Program-made: the position numbers and the translations under genes
The notes under the pieces: model-generated
Seen by the model: only the letters and a program-made list of their open reading frames with translations
Database searches by the model: none
Told to the model about the DNA's origin: nothing
Assembly: GCA_023159155.1 (NCBI GenBank)
Contig: JAJNNX010000029.1
Coordinates: 434,001 to 498,000, forward strand
DNA length: 64,000 nt
Direction of reading: 5' to 3'
Source: Ustulina deusta
Lineage: Eukaryota; Ascomycota; Sordariomycetes; Xylariales; Xylariaceae
Part shown: positions 1 to 13,370 of the stretch, piece after piece
Numbering within the stretch: position 1 is the stretch's first letter
How the letters are laid out: the number at the start of each line of letters is the position of its first letter

Positions 1-3000
1 TTTTTTAAAGCTTTATATAGCTATATACTAGAGTTTAGACTATTTGTTAAGGATAACTTTACTTTAAAAGGGGTACTAGTAATACAAAAATAATTATAAA
101 AATTACAAACTATTAAAAATAACTTAAAAAATTAGTAACAAATTATAATTAAAAAGCATTAAAAATACTATAATATTAAATATAAACTTATAACTTATAA
201 AGTTAGAAATATAGTAGTATTATCTATAAAAAACTTAAGTTTTAAATATTTTAAACTTATATCTAAGTTTATTAGCCTATTTTAAATCTTTAGCTATATT
301 AGATCGTAAGTATATTGCCTTATATTTTTAGCATAATATATCTACTTTTATAATATTTTTTCTATTTAACTATTTAAACTTTAAAAAGCTAATACTATAT
401 ATAATTTATTTATGCTAGATTTTATAAATAACTTAAATAAATAAAAAGTTAAAAATATAATAATAAAATAAATATATAACTATAAGTTATACTATAAAGT
501 TAAATAAAAAAGTTAGCTAATTAAATATAACTAATAAGTATTAGCTACTAATATTATAGTACTTAAAGCAATACGAACTTTTAAATAATAGTAAAGTTAC
601 TAAAAAAAAAAAAAAACTTCTAACTTAACAATTTATACCCGAACTAATTATAAAAAAAAATCGATTAATTCTATTCTTATTTAAAGGTATTTTGTTTTAT
701 TATTTAAAAACTTACTACTTTTATAATTATGTTAGTTTAAAACTCTAGTAAATTAACAAAAATAAACTTACAAATATTTATACAGTTAGAATTAAACTAA
801 CTATTTTAGATATTTAATCTATGCTCTACTATTAAGCTATGTACGAACTACTTCTAAAATTAGATTTTATTAAAATAAATAATATTTATATTAGCTATAT
901 TAGCTAATCTAGTAGTCCAAATGATTTGATTAGTAGTGCTTACTATTATTTTTTATATTTTTAATATAAAATAACAAATAGTTAATATTTATAGTATATA
1001 ACTATAATTCTTAAATTAAAAATATAAAACATTTTTATAGAAATATGCCTAGCGTTAAGCTAGCGTCTAATTATATTAGATAACTTTATAAACTAAAGGT
1101 AAATAAAAATATTTATAGCATTAAAAAGAATATGTATTACTACTTAAAGCTATATGTTTTTCTGCTATATTATTATTTAAATATATATAGTATAAGTATT
1201 TTAAACTTATATAAATAACTAATAAATATATTATAAAATAAAAATAGAACTATTTATTTTTGAATTACTTAAAGTATTAGTAATTCTAAACTAAAAGTAA
1301 TAAGTTATTATAAACCAGTAGAATATTTTTAGTAAACAAAATTAAATGTTAGCAAGTTGTTAATAAAACTTTAAAAGTACTTATTAAGTATTTAAGCTTA
1401 TTTTATTTATAATTTTATAGCTATTTTTATTTAATTTAAAATTAAAAAACTAGTAGGACTAGTTTAGCAATTTGTTTATATAAACTATATTAAAAAATAT
1501 TAAGCTTAAAACTTAATTATATAATATATTTAAGTTAGTAAAAATATTAATATAAAATAGATATAATTATACTTATTAGTTTATATATTTTTTTGTTTTT
1601 TTGGTATTTATTATAAAAGGAGGCCTTTACTTTTTTTATTATATAAACAACTTAAATAGGCTAGCTAAAATTAGGCTAAGCTCTATTATAAATACTGCCA
1701 AAATAGTATTAGTACGCATACGCTTTACGAACTAGATTTTTAGTAGTTTTATGTTTATATGCTTTATTTTTGGTATATATACTTTGCTTATATATATAAC
1801 GCTTACGGTTGTAGTAGTTATAACTATTAATTACTTTTTAACAAGCTTTATACTAAAAGCAATAGTTGTAGCAAATAATAAAAGGCTTATTATTTGAAAA
1901 AAAAAGCAATAAAATTAGCGTTAAATATAGTAATGCTAGTATAAAAAAAAAAAAAAAAAAAGTAAAAAAAGTGTAGAAAAAGTAAGAAACAATAGTAGTA
2001 AAGTGAAAGAGTAGTTAAAACTAACTAAAATAATAGCAGTAGCTAAAAAAAAAAAAAAAAAAAAAAAAAGGACTAGGCTAGAATATTTATATAAAACTAG
2101 ATTAGCTTTATAAGCAATTTATATATAGCCTATGCTTAAATTACTAGTATTAAAATTTACTATATATTTAAGTATATAATATATATATATATTATACTAT
2201 ATATATACTAAAACTCCTAATTAATAATACTATATAGGTACTAAAGTACTTATATTAATAATAATAATAATATTATATATTATTAATATAATAAAAGTAT
2301 TTATATATTTATACCTATAAATATCTAATTAATTATATTGTACTAATCGTATATATATTACCCTAATTTTATATAAACCCTGTACCTAAATTACCCCTTA
2401 TTTATACATATATATACCACCTACTTATACTATATATTTTATATCTTGCATATTTATATATATTAGGTTAGGGATAACCTGACTAAAAAGGGGAGGATAG
2501 TTATTATACCTAGTATATTAGGACCGGTGCATACTTACTATATATATATATTATGTTTGTACCTATTTCGATAAAGAATCTTTTTTCTACAAGCTTTAGT
2601 TTTGTAAGCCAACCTTACTAAATATATAATTTATCTTTTTATATATTGTACCTGACTTTGTGAACTTCCTATTTATAACAAAACTAAATAGTTTTTAGTT
2701 ATTTAGTATTAATAAACAAATAAATATTTTAAATAATATAAAAGATTTAAAGCTAAATAGTAATAAATTATTAATATAATTGCTACTTAAATTGTTATTA
2801 AAATTATTTAAATTTTTTTAAAATAAAAAATAATTAGGCAAGCTTAATAGTTTGGCAGCAAAACATAGGAAAATTTTAATACTAAAAAAACAATATATAT
2901 AAAAAAAAATAATCTAATTTTTTTTATAAAAATTATATTAAATATTTATAAATATTTTAATTCTTAATATTAATTAATTTTTTAGCTTTAGATTTAATAA

Positions 3001-3260
3001 TGTTTAAAAAAAAAAAGTTAGTATTAAAGAATTTTTAATAGCTAGTTATAAAAGGTTTTTTAGCCCTTATTTTAATTAAAAAATTTATAGGTCTAATTTT
3101 CTAATTTAATAGAATAATTTTTATTTTTAGCTTTTAGATTTTAAAAAAAATATTTTATTATTTAACAAAAAATTAAAATTTTAATATATATTATATATAA
3201 AATTAAAAATTAATAAATTATTAGTTTTAAAAGATTTAATTTTTAATAAATAAAGTGCGT
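1..3260. repeat. AT-rich RIP-like tract
   Basis: The tract is overwhelmingly A and T, full of TA dinucleotides, with CpG almost absent and stop codons in every frame. It contains long poly-A runs (about 601-614, 1947-1964, 2046-2069) and a TA microsatellite near 2170-2200. Composition changes abruptly to normal at about 3250-3270. This is what RIP leaves in Pezizomycotina after mutating repeated DNA from C to T on both strands. The original element is no longer readable in most of it. The left edge lies outside the window. Confidence 0.8.
2485..2600 (+). mobile_element. Possible mutated LTR edge inside the AT tract
   Basis: A less-eroded island holds a purine run (AAAAAGGGGAGGA, 2485-2497) followed by about 95 bp of non-coding sequence ending in TTTTTTCTACA. 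A polypurine tract directly before an LTR, and an LTR ending in CTACA, are usual in fungal Gypsy elements. RIP would turn an initial TG into TA, which is what is seen. No coding remnant or second LTR was recognised, so this is only a suggestion. Confidence 0.2.
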
Positions 3261-4079
3261 TAGAATAAGCGTCCGGGCTTATAACCTATTAGAAGAGGTA
3301 TATAGTAATCCTATTAATTATTTAGAAATCTAAATTATAATACAAGTAGGTGGCAGATGTAGGAGTCTTATATACAGCATGTAGATTGTAAGTATCCCAG
3401 CCTCCTGGTTTTGACAGATTTTCGGCCTTGAGAATTAGAAAAAGCCTAAACTGCCAAACACTTGAATCTTGACACTCTTAGCTCTTTGTCAGATCTACAT
3501 CACAAATATTACACACTCGTTATTATACGTGGCAAGAGCGCCATCTCGAGCTTCCTGGGCAATATTTCCTGTCGCGAACTTTTAGTATTGACAACTCAAT
3601 TTGATTGAATCGCTCGCCGAGCCGTTAATAGTAGACTTTGATCTAAAGAAGTTATGCGACACACAAACGGAGTCTTGATAGCGCTTCAGGCGATGTGTCA
3701 AGATAATCATCGAGAAGGCATTCTTGGAGGAGGACTCACTTTCTCCCATTCGATCTAAGTCCAATAGGGGATGCTCAGTGTCGAATGTGGGTACATAATT
3801 GTGAGGATGGTGGTATGGCATGTTCCCCCTATGACAACAATATTCCCTGTTAGCTAGTATTGATTTCATCTAATGTCCGTCCCCGCGCTCCTGAGTCTGG
3901 CGTGTTATCTCACGAAATGATGGTAAGACTGGCAGTGAAGTGGCGTGAGTGAGAAAAGTGGCTTTGCGTACAGAACGCATAAAAAACACCAAAAGCGCTG
4001 CGTTGCTTTGATGCATGAGGAATCACCAACCACTCCATAGTTATCATTCGCGTTCAATTAAATATTTTGCATTTCATTC

Positions 4080-4211
4080 TTGATCTCCCGATTCCCCAAT
4101 GCTAATTGCTAGGTGGTGCTAGGAAGTGTAGGTTCGGCTTATCTCCGAGTATAAGGGTGAGGTAGGGGCCCCTTTGTATTGGCATGACTTACTTACTACT
4201 GCCCACTTCAG
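4080..4211 (-). mobile_element. Degraded third copy of the MITE family
   Basis: On the minus strand this stretch reads TATACTCGGAGATAAGCCG followed by AACCTACACTTCCTAG. It matches the internal hairpin region of the full elements at 5905-6208 and 40472-40774. The outer end at 4201-4211 reads CCCACTTCAG followed by TA, matching the element terminus and its TA target site. Similarity fades before 4080, so the distal part is lost or too diverged to follow by eye. Confidence 0.5.
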
Positions 4212-5904
4212 TAGTCTGCAGAAATAATTTATGCTAGCAATTCTTGCACTTTGGACTTCAGAAGCACACAATAATAATCAATAACCAGCAAACTATTACC
4301 GTCTATAAACAGTGATTACCACATATCTGAAAGGTTTTACAAATTACGATATGGTGATAATGACACAACGAGAAAAGACGAGTAACCAAATATATTGTTA
4401 CTTCACGGAAGTGCGATTGCTCGCTCGTGCCTATCTGTTTAAAGATGCCGGCCGACTCCATATGGGCTATTCCGCAATGGCAACTGTTCGGGGGATGAAT
4501 GGTGACTGAATCAATCAATTCGAAGTGCTCACATTTCATTACCAATGTTTATATCCACGTTTTACACCTTAGATCAAGAGGTTAGGGTAGAAATTTTGCT
4601 GTAATAGACTCCGATATGCTATATAATCTAGACATGGCAAGAGCACAGATGAAGTGCCATAGATGGTAAATGGCCTACTTAGTGTCGCCGTAGTTAGTTA
4701 CTTGCTCACAACATTGATAACACTACCTCGCCTAGTAAAAATTAGGATTTATGCACGTGGGAACTTAGCGTGGCCAATATTCAAGTTCCCCATAATTGGT
4801 GTCAAAAGGGGATTACTAGCCAGGCAGCAGTTTAGTGTAATGTACTACTCTAAAGTATATTATACCTGTATCGAAACTTATTAAAGCAAATGTGCTAAGC
4901 ATAACCATAAAATATTTTTTCACGTTGTATCTATTCTCAGTTTGATTTAGTCTTACTTGCTTGAAAAAAAAATACCTTTATACTCAGTGTACCAGTTTTG
5001 GGTGTTGATGTAAATATATCTAGCAGCTTTATCAGTATGAGGTTGAGAACAATGTGGAAAAGTCGGTGTGGGAACGTCCGCCAATGAATTTCATTATGCG
5101 AGACCCGGTGCCAAGAAATCTTCGAGGTGGCTGAGTAATCCCATCCATTAGGGAGGGACTAGGTAATCTAGTGCTTCGTATTTATGCCTTGTTCGATTAG
5201 AATACCTACCCCAGCTAATATACCTACAAGCGGGGAAGAGCGGAAAGGATTTTCTGCCGTCTGGCAATCATCTCTAGGGTCGTTCTTGAAGCTCACCCCA
5301 CTGAACAAGCTCAGCGTGAACTAAACTATAACGAGTATCAAGCTAAAAACTTGTCAAGGTACGCCAATCTCGGTCAGCTATTGATCCACTGAACTAGTGT
5401 AACGGCACAAACTGGTTTTCACGGTCTAGTGAGCTGCTACTGGGATAGCCAGGTCATAAGATGGATAGGGTCGAGTCCTATCAGCACTATTTGGTTTTTC
5501 GCCTTATGGCTTATCTGGTCTTGCTACGGAAGCCTAGTCGTTCATGGCGACGTAATACGTGGTACACGGGAAAGACCGAGGCTATTCGGACAGCTAACCA
5601 AACTAGGGAAAGGGGCTTGATCGTGTTAGTGTCGATCAATAAACCTGACTTCGAAAGAGTCTTGAGATTGATTGAATCAATTGCTCGGTACTATATTGTG
5701 TGAGGGGTAGCGGGCTATACCACTGGTCGAAAATGCCAAGTTCTATATGACTACTATGTAGTGTAGGGGCTCCATAAATGGTCATTGTTTTGTACCCTAC
5801 TGACAGGGCAAGCAATATGCCCGGTAGCCTCAGGGTAGTAGCGGCTCAGTACTGCGACAGATGAGAACGAAAGGGGAGGATGTGTGGCTCGTTCCTGTGA
5901 GATA

Positions 5905-6208
5905 TTGAAGTGGACACCTGTAAATAACTACTCGTAGATGGTCCCAATATAGTAGTGCCCATATACTAAGAGATAGGCCGAACCTACACTTCCTAGTATA
6001 GTAGTCGCTATTATTTCTTGGGGGGTCTGTTGATCAAGCGTACCGGATATTAGGAAATCAATTTTTATTAATCTGCGCGTGCTCTGGTGATGATTCCCCT
6101 AGCTACTGTTGAGAGTGTTCCCTGTGGTGTTTTATCCCCTCTCACCAGCATAGCCACCATGTGGCTTAATTGAGTGATTACTTACGTAATCCACTCACAC
6201 TACTTCAA
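5905..6208 (+). mobile_element. MITE (non-autonomous DNA transposon), copy 1
   Basis: A 304-bp non-coding element closely similar along its whole length to 40472-40774. It begins TTGAAGTGGACACCTG and ends CTACTTCAA, giving short terminal inverted repeats, and TA flanks it on both sides (5903-5904, 6209-6210). Inside is an imperfect hairpin built from TATACTAAGA and TCCTAGTATA. Short TIRs, a TA target duplication and no coding capacity fit a Tc1/mariner-type MITE. The autonomous parent was not seen. Confidence 0.75.
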
Positions 6209-6554
6209 TATACATATTATTCCGGAGGAAGGCTATGTCAGATGATCTAACAGTTGGATTATGGACAACATCGCCAGTTCTCTCTGCCAAGTCCCTCTCT
6301 TCTGTTTGCTATTTATGAGGACCATGAGCTAGATAGTAAGATCTCTTTTACCTTGGTTTCCTCCATCTCTGTGCCAGGTTAGATCGCCTTACTATCGAGT
6401 TTCTTGTCAATGTGTCATAGCGTAAGTCGATTAATAAAGTTGGGAAATAGCCCGACCGTTTCAGGGTCAACCAAATGTTTATCGTGATCACGGTACGGGG
6501 CTATGGCATTTCTCAGCAGAGCTTTAGAGTCTGGTGGAGAGTAGCAAAGGGAGA

Positions 6555-6650
6555 GAATTTTTCGAATATGGAAATGAGCGATCTGGCGAATACCAATAGC
6601 GTTGTCAGGAATCGAACCTACGTCACTAGATAGCTACTCAGTACATGGGT
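6555..6650 (-). mobile_element. tRNA-derived SINE-like repeat, copy A
   Basis: The minus strand carries a pol III B-box-like element (GGTTCGATTCC, near 6607-6620) followed by CAACGCTATTGG. The stretch aligns by eye with 49810-49915: CTATCTAG, B box, then a ...CGCTATTGG...TTCGC tail. No closed tRNA cloverleaf could be drawn because the T-stem is mismatched. A decayed tRNA-derived SINE fits better than a tRNA gene. Boundaries are approximate. Confidence 0.4.
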
Positions 6651-8786
6651 GGAACGAACAGGGTAACCTAAACAAAGGGTGATAAGCAGTGTGGATGAAT
6701 GATAATCGAGAAGACAAGGGTAATATAGAAATGATGAGGCTTAAATGTAAAATTTGAAGCTTTAGTGTACACGTAGTTTAGTGACTTCGGGAATTTCAGT
6801 GCAAGTGAAAAGGGGGCCCAAGAGTGTTGGTTCACTCTGCTCTCCGTTGGTGATCTTTCCTTGAGTGTCTGCCTAGATAGGAACGAGTTGGTAGCTGTCA
6901 ATGCGTTACTGATTCATAACCCTTCTTTTAATATGAGAATTCATTTCTCTTTCCGATTTATACTTGCTGTGATGCTTGTTATCTGATCATGATTTGCTGT
7001 GACAGCTCTAAGCCGTGGGGTGCTTTTCAAGGATCCAACCTTCCTATCACGGCACATATATAATAGCTACAAGCAATTCAAGCGTCCAATTCGACTACGT
7101 TCTACTCTTGCTAGTGGTGTTACGGTATAGTGCCGTAGTTCCGTTCCATAACACTTCCAGGGATATTCGCCATGTTCCATATCCCCGCCCAATCCTCGCT
7201 ACGTTTCCAAATATCATCATTTCAAGGATTTGCAAGTCTCGACACAATCTATTCCTTGACAATGAGGCCCGAAAGGCGTTCAATGAGTTGACAAGACAAG
7301 AAAAGGGGCATTACCATTACCCACGCGCGAGCAGATAATGTTTTTCGACGCCTTGCGCCTCGCCGAGTCGTTGCTTTGACGAGACCATGAACAGTCTCAA
7401 CCGTTTTGTCTCCAGACTCTCCCAGTTTATCGGCGAACAGATTATGATCAGCTCCACTAACAACATGTGCAAATTTTACTCAATTAAGCCTAACCACCTA
7501 GGTAGTTAAATTTTCTCGCTTACACGAGATCCAGCGGAGTGAAGGATAAGAGAAATAGCCCCCAATTTGCCGCTCAAATAGAGGGAGAGGACTTCTGGGA
7601 ATTCGCTATGTAGCGGACAAGAAACCGCTTCGGGGGGTTTTTTTTTCTTTTTTCTTTTTTTGGAAATACCGGTGTGAAATCTCTGCTAGTGAAAGTGGGC
7701 CGGCTAAAGTTAGAGAATCATCATCGCTAACAACTAGTTGCGTTCCAAGGAGGATCAAGCAGGCCGGGAAGCTGTTTTGCGCAAAGGTGCCTAGTAGAGT
7801 TTGGTTAGATATAGTAGCAAACTGGAGACTGGAGAAGAGGAGCCAAAGGGTCTCTGCCCACTTGGAACGTGTTGTGGGTAAGGGTCTCGTCTCAAGGATT
7901 CCGAAATCCAAGAAACACACTGAGTAGTCGGTCTTGCCGACTGTGAACTACCGCTTCCTGTGTGCCTCCGGTGAACAAGGTGAGCTCAAAAATAGAAATG
8001 AGAGTGTCTTGAATTTTTACAACTACCTTATAAGTACCTAATAGCACTTCTGGTTATAAGACTATTAGTAAATGATTATGCAGATTCTAGAAACGAAACT
8101 GCGCGCTGGACAAGGGAAGGCATAGGAAGGAACAATGATTAGCTATCTTGAATCATCGTTTCCAATTATGAAGAAAATTGAACGGAGCCTTGATGCAAGG
8201 TCATCCTTATGTCAACCGTCTTGGTCTTCATGTAAGCAACTGTCGGCGCTGTGGGATGCCAAGCTACTTGCCTAGGTAGATTCTGCACCTCAATCTGTCA
8301 CAGCATCTCACTATGCCTAAAGCGCATTATCACCCGTCTGACATCAAGCCTAAGTCTCATAGGGATTCGGGCCATGGTCAAGAGCCAGTCTGATTTGGGT
8401 ATAGCATTACCTTTGTCCGCATTTTGTAATGAGTTACCAACTTTACAGTACGCACCAAGCTGCTCCAGCCACATCTTGCTCTAGTTGACTAATATTTTGG
8501 GTTCCATTATGCTTTTTGACATGGTGCACCGCCAAGGGTCCTCAACCTGCACCAAGTGAGAAAACTACCTCATCATATCCTATAGCCAGCATGACAGAAG
8601 GCTCGTGGCGGTAAAAATTTTACAACTTTTCGAAAGATGACACTAGGGTGCGGGGACGATAATGACGATAGCTTCAGAAATCGGACTTACTAGCAAGGGT
8701 TGTGGATTACGTAACAATACGAAGACATAACTTCAATACGTGACTGTGGGAGAGAAGGTACTGCCACCGCTGATCAAATCAAGCAA

Positions 8787-8794
8787 TATAAATA
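8787..8794 (+). promoter_or_regulatory. TATA box of the isochorismatase-like gene
   Basis: TATAAATA lies 153 bp upstream of the ATG at 8948. A C/T-rich leader follows it, as in many fungal core promoters. Confidence 0.5.
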
Positions 8795-8947
8795 AGGCCA
8801 CGAATCCCCCCATAAACAGCAAGTCCTCTATCCCATAGTCATCCATCCTATCCTCCCATCGAAAGCCTTCACAGTCTTCAGTTGCTGTTTCTGTTTCTGT
8901 TTCAAACAACAAGAATCTCTTCCCGAAGCGTCCCATCAACCGCCAAC

Positions 8948-9891
8948 ATGAGATTCAGCTTGGCTTCTGCTCTGCTCTTTGCAGGCTACGTCACTGCAAC
9001 TACAACTATAGCCAAGCCCGCACCGTTCACATACGAAAGGCTCAACAAGAATGATAGTGTAAGCATCTTGTTGCTTAGAGTTTTCTAGAGTCTCTTAGCT
9101 GACTTCGTAGGTCCTCATCATTCTTGACATGCAAGAAGGCCTGTTCAGTCTATCTCGAGACTATGACGCGGTCCAGTATCGTAACTCGATGTACGCCCAC
9201 GCCGAGCTTGCGAAGGTTTTCGATATTCCTGTTGTTATGACTACATCTGCCGAAACAGGTATGCATCCAAACCTTCCCTGATCAAATTCCCAGAGACCAT
9301 CAAAAGCTAACTATTTATACAAGGCCCTAATGGCCCTCTGCCAGACGAGTTCTTGAAGATGTACCCAGACGTCTCAGTCGTCAAGCGTATGGGCGAGGTC
9401 AACGCTTGGGACAACGCGGAGTTCAGGGCCGCTGTCCGGGCTACCAAGAAGTCCCAGATCATCATGGCCGGTATTGTTACTGACGTCTGTAAGTTGACTC
9501 AATTCGAGCTTCACCTATTCCTCTCGCTCGCTAGGCAATATCATCTCTCTAATCAAATTTTATTGAAATAATAGGCACTACATTCGCCGCACTCTCCCTC
9601 CGAGAAGCTGGATACAGCGTCTGGGCAAACCACGAGGCCTCTGGCACAACATCCATCGACATTCGTGAACAGGCTAATGACCGCATGCGTGAGGCTGGCG
9701 TTCACGTCGTGTCCTACTTTGCTGTCGTCTGCGAGCTAATGCGCGACTGGCGCTCGACTCCCGGTGCTCTTGAGCTGCTTCCTGTCCTGGACCGCTATTA
9801 CCCAGCCTATGGAATGGTTACTCGTGGCCATCTTGCAGCCATCAGGAACGGCACCATCCAGCCCGGCCAGACGGATATCCCCCTTCCATAA
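8948..9891 (+). CDS. Secreted isochorismatase-family hydrolase
   Basis: Four exons (8948-9058, 9111-9258, 9324-9488, 9575-9891) encode 246 residues. Introns are 52, 65 and 86 nt and all junctions keep frame. Residues 1-20 form a plausible signal peptide (MRFSLASALLFAGYVTA). The isochorismatase-like catalytic triad is visible: Asp43 in LIILDMQ, Lys107 in SVVKRM and Cys142 in GIVTDVC. The Cys codon is split by the last intron. The family (YcaC and relatives) hydrolyses amides or enol ethers, and the substrate cannot be read from sequence. The start was chosen because its context is good (GCCAACATGAG) and it yields the signal peptide. In plant-associated fungi and oomycetes, secreted members are proposed to lower host salicylate. 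Whether this one does so is inference. Confidence 0.88.
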
Positions 9892-12800
9892 AGGATTGCA
9901 ATGTCCTTCGCCCTGGTGCAAAAGAGATGCGTGGATAAAACTTTAGCTGTTGAATTTTTATGCCAACGCGCCACAACTAGTTAACTAGATATTCACTTTT
10001 TTTTCTTGCTGTGTTCTCGGTTTCCTTTAAACAGGACTCGGCCTTTTCAAAATAGATCGAAATAGAAGTCTTTTCATCCTTATTTTACTTTGTAATATGG
10101 CTGAAGTTGACATCGGGTTTCCGTGATATTTACTGTGATGGAATTTAGAGAATTACCTAGGCCAGCGTCCAAGTTACTCTACTCGAGTGGATATGTTAAT
10201 CGAATATTTCTAAACTATCAGACAAGTAAATAAGACATAATGCATCTTTCATATTAAGTTGATTAATGAAAAAAAGGCCGTAAAGGAAACTGATGAGTTT
10301 GTATACATACCGTGTCGCTCGGGCGATCCTAATTCTCGCTGATGCTGACTGGAATCCCGTGGCCATTTACTTTTTTTTTTTTTATTAAATTTTTTTTTAA
10401 GGAGGCCAGATCCCTGATGAACTCCCCGCTTCTATTCTCCATATCCATATAATCGTCAACCGGCCCCGAACCCCAGTCTGTAGAGTGCACAACATACGGT
10501 GTGATGGGCCCAAATTTCGGCGAGTCCAAGACGTCGAACATTGCTTACCGTAGCATCCCCGTCAGCGCTTACAGTTTGAGAAGGCGACCGTGTACAATCG
10601 ACAACGTGCTACAGCGTCTCGACGATCGACTTCACTCGTGAGAATGGGGTTATGCTTCAATCAGTTGAGGACCAAGATCGAGCTGGCCTGCCATACTGGA
10701 AGAATATTTGGTCGGGTAAACTGTATACTTACACAGCGCCAAGTCCGGAACTCGAACATATATTAATTAACGATTTCAACGACTATAAACCATTTACAGC
10801 CACCCACCCCGTGTCCATCAGTGAAAGCGTGTAGTTATGCCACGAAAATTGCTGTGCCTCACTGTCGCTGCTAGAAACAAATTTGGGGGTGACAACCCTT
10901 TGGCCTACAGTGGATATCAGCCACGTGCCTGCGACACAGAATACGCGGCGTATTCCTCCTTCAAAGAAGACGAAAACAGAATGCCCCTAGCATGTAAAAC
11001 GATGCCGGCTTCAGCACCAGACCTCAGCACTTTTACAGAAGTTCCATCCCTTCGAGTTGGTTGGATAGTCAGTGTTAATCATACACAACCCCACATTATA
11101 GAGTTTTGATTATACAATGCGACCATGTCATTCAATGTGGAATTTTCTTGGGAGCGCATGCCCACAAATAACACAGCTGTCAAGCTTCCATCCCTGTGTT
11201 TGCCTCTTAGGAGCAAAAAGACACCTTTAGATAGCGACTACTAACAATTCGCGTCAGAAACCCATTACACCTACCTCTCTTTGTGGACGTTGGATTCGCT
11301 GATCTTCTACAGTACTTAGTTATCATGCTGCCTCTTACCTCTACCATCAATTTCTATCGGGCAATATTAATTCGGATCAGGTAGGGGTAAGTATTGGTGC
11401 GACGCCAGCGTTGCAGACCAACGGGCTTCGAGCTGGAACCAATCTCGCCACCACCATTGAGGGCACCTTTAGAGATCATGTGGTCTCCATGACCAGCGAC
11501 ACGATCTTACATTCCCAAACTAACCGCGCCGTTCCTTGCTTGGTAACCAATAATGTGCTCGTGTGGAAATAAGCACCATTTTGGCGTGCGGATGTTAATT
11601 AAGTATCACAACGACAGCGTCTAGGGCACTGGCTGCCTCATAAGGAGGTCTTGGATGCTGAATTGAGATATGGAGGGGTGGCAGCTCCACCAGACAAAGA
11701 CAATTCTCTGCGATGCGCCGCATTTGCGTTTCCCAGTCAAGTTCGAGACATTGAGAAACCCAGATCACCACGCGGCACCCGTGCTTAGTATACAAGCGGG
11801 GAACTTACAGTGCGAGTTCGTTGTGTGGAGAGGATCGGATCGTCGGGGTAATCTGGGGCTTCTCAGCTTCTCCGGGACGGTACATTGCTAGGCCCTACAT
11901 GTGCATATGGCGTTGTATCGGATTTCTTCCCCGCACTAAGACCCTCTGAAAAGAGGTCTTTCTATTACCTCCTCACATAATATGTGCCAGCACCGGACAG
12001 GGAGAGGGGCAGAGAGAGCTGAAAGCCTTGGAAAGTTGGATCGAGAGTGTGCACACTTGTATAAGGACTGGACTAGAGATTGGAGTATATCCTCGATTTA
12101 CGAATAATCTTCTATGGTCCCAATAAGTCAGTCCTATGGCTTCATTCCAGCCTTCAGCAAAGTGGCGCAAATGCCAGACCGAGATACAACTACACTCGGC
12201 ACCTGGAGAGGCCGGCAATTGTCTCAACTAAGCGAGGGCTGAATAACTAGCTTATTAAAGACCGAGACAATATGTATTGAAGACCGAGACCTTCATCCCA
12301 TGGCATATCTTCACGTACTCGCCAAGTCGCGTTGAAACCCAGAAAATCCCGGACCAGTTATGTTATTATCTACATGTGAAGGATGTTGAACGCTCAGTAC
12401 GAAAGCGCCTGTGAACTCATTGTGGCGGTGCGGCGTGATCTCTAGTTCTGCCGAGCCCAACCGCCTTCTAATTATAGCCGCCGAGTGCTCGAGTTGGCCC
12501 TCGGCGCCTCAACTTCACTGGAATACCATAGCAAGGAAAACGGAACGGTCAAGCACTTGGCCCCCATTGCCCGATATTGCTTTCCTGCTCACCCTACACC
12601 GCGTGATGCTGTCTCTACTTTGGCCACCGCCTTTGTCTTACCCCTCTTCCTCCTTTTTGAAAGGCGTTGGATCTACTCACCCATCCTAACAATGACTTTT
12701 GGAAATTGGGGCCGGAGGGTAATCCTTCAGCTTGGTTGGTTGTTACACTGGCGGAATCCGGCTCTTGCCTATTTAGGGTCTTGGGCCGCCAGCTGGGGAA

Positions 12801-13370
12801 TGGTCTGTCGGCAATTCGGGACAGTTTTATACGAAGGCACTGGGGTCCGGGGATTAGTCTGGGGACAGTCTGGGCAGAATCTGGGGAACAGTCTGGGGAA
12901 TGTTCTCTCCACATTCACCCGGTTACCGTTCATTGTAAACAGCGGCTCTTCCACGCTAACAATGCATCCCAGTTGTCCGGTCTAATCTCATGCCTCGACA
13001 CGATCTCAATAGGTACTACATGTTACCTAGTCTCCCTGAGTTCGGTCATATTCTCCCCGCAGTCGGTCCTTTGTCATCCTGCTTGTCATACAGACATATA
13101 TAGCGATCACAAAGGCCAGGATAGGCCTGTCCAGAACCCAATGTGGCAGATATACGCACCTATCATAACCCAGACTACATACAGGGGGCGTGATCCTTGT
13201 ATCGCCACACGCAGTACTTAAAGACAGTCGTATCCATCGTGAACTCTTGGGCGAGATCTGTAAATGTGAAAAAGGAACCCAGGAACCCAGCCTGTCCTTC
13301 TCATCCTTCCGGGTTGGCTTGGTGTTTTGTTTCCATCACAGCAATACGGCAACATAGCTAATAATTCAAG
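9892..13370. other. Intergenic, no convincing gene
   Basis: About 3.5 kb. Overlapping frames at 12411-13221 on both strands show no recognisable family and are probably chance. A minus-strand frame at 10329-10541 looks slightly protein-like but has no partner exon. Near 12850-12905 a short imperfect GTCTGGGGA-type tandem repeat occurs. A poly-T run lies at about 10370-10382. Confidence 0.55.

Larger units (their letters stand above)
3261..8780. other. Gene-empty border between AT tract and first gene
   Basis: About 5.5 kb of ordinary composition without a convincing gene. Open frames are at most 107 codons, overlap on opposite strands and resemble no family I recognise. The stretch holds one full and one degraded copy of the MITE and one SINE-like repeat, listed separately. 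A poly-T/C run lies at about 7637-7661. Confidence 0.6.

Noticed and set aside
1..3260. Centromere or mitochondrial DNA insertion
   Set aside because: The tract is only seen over 3.3 kb, with no mitochondrial genes; RIP explains the composition more simply.
12411..13221. Overlapping frames of 92-184 codons on both strands
   Set aside because: No family features, mutually overlapping, partly driven by a short GGGGA-type repeat.
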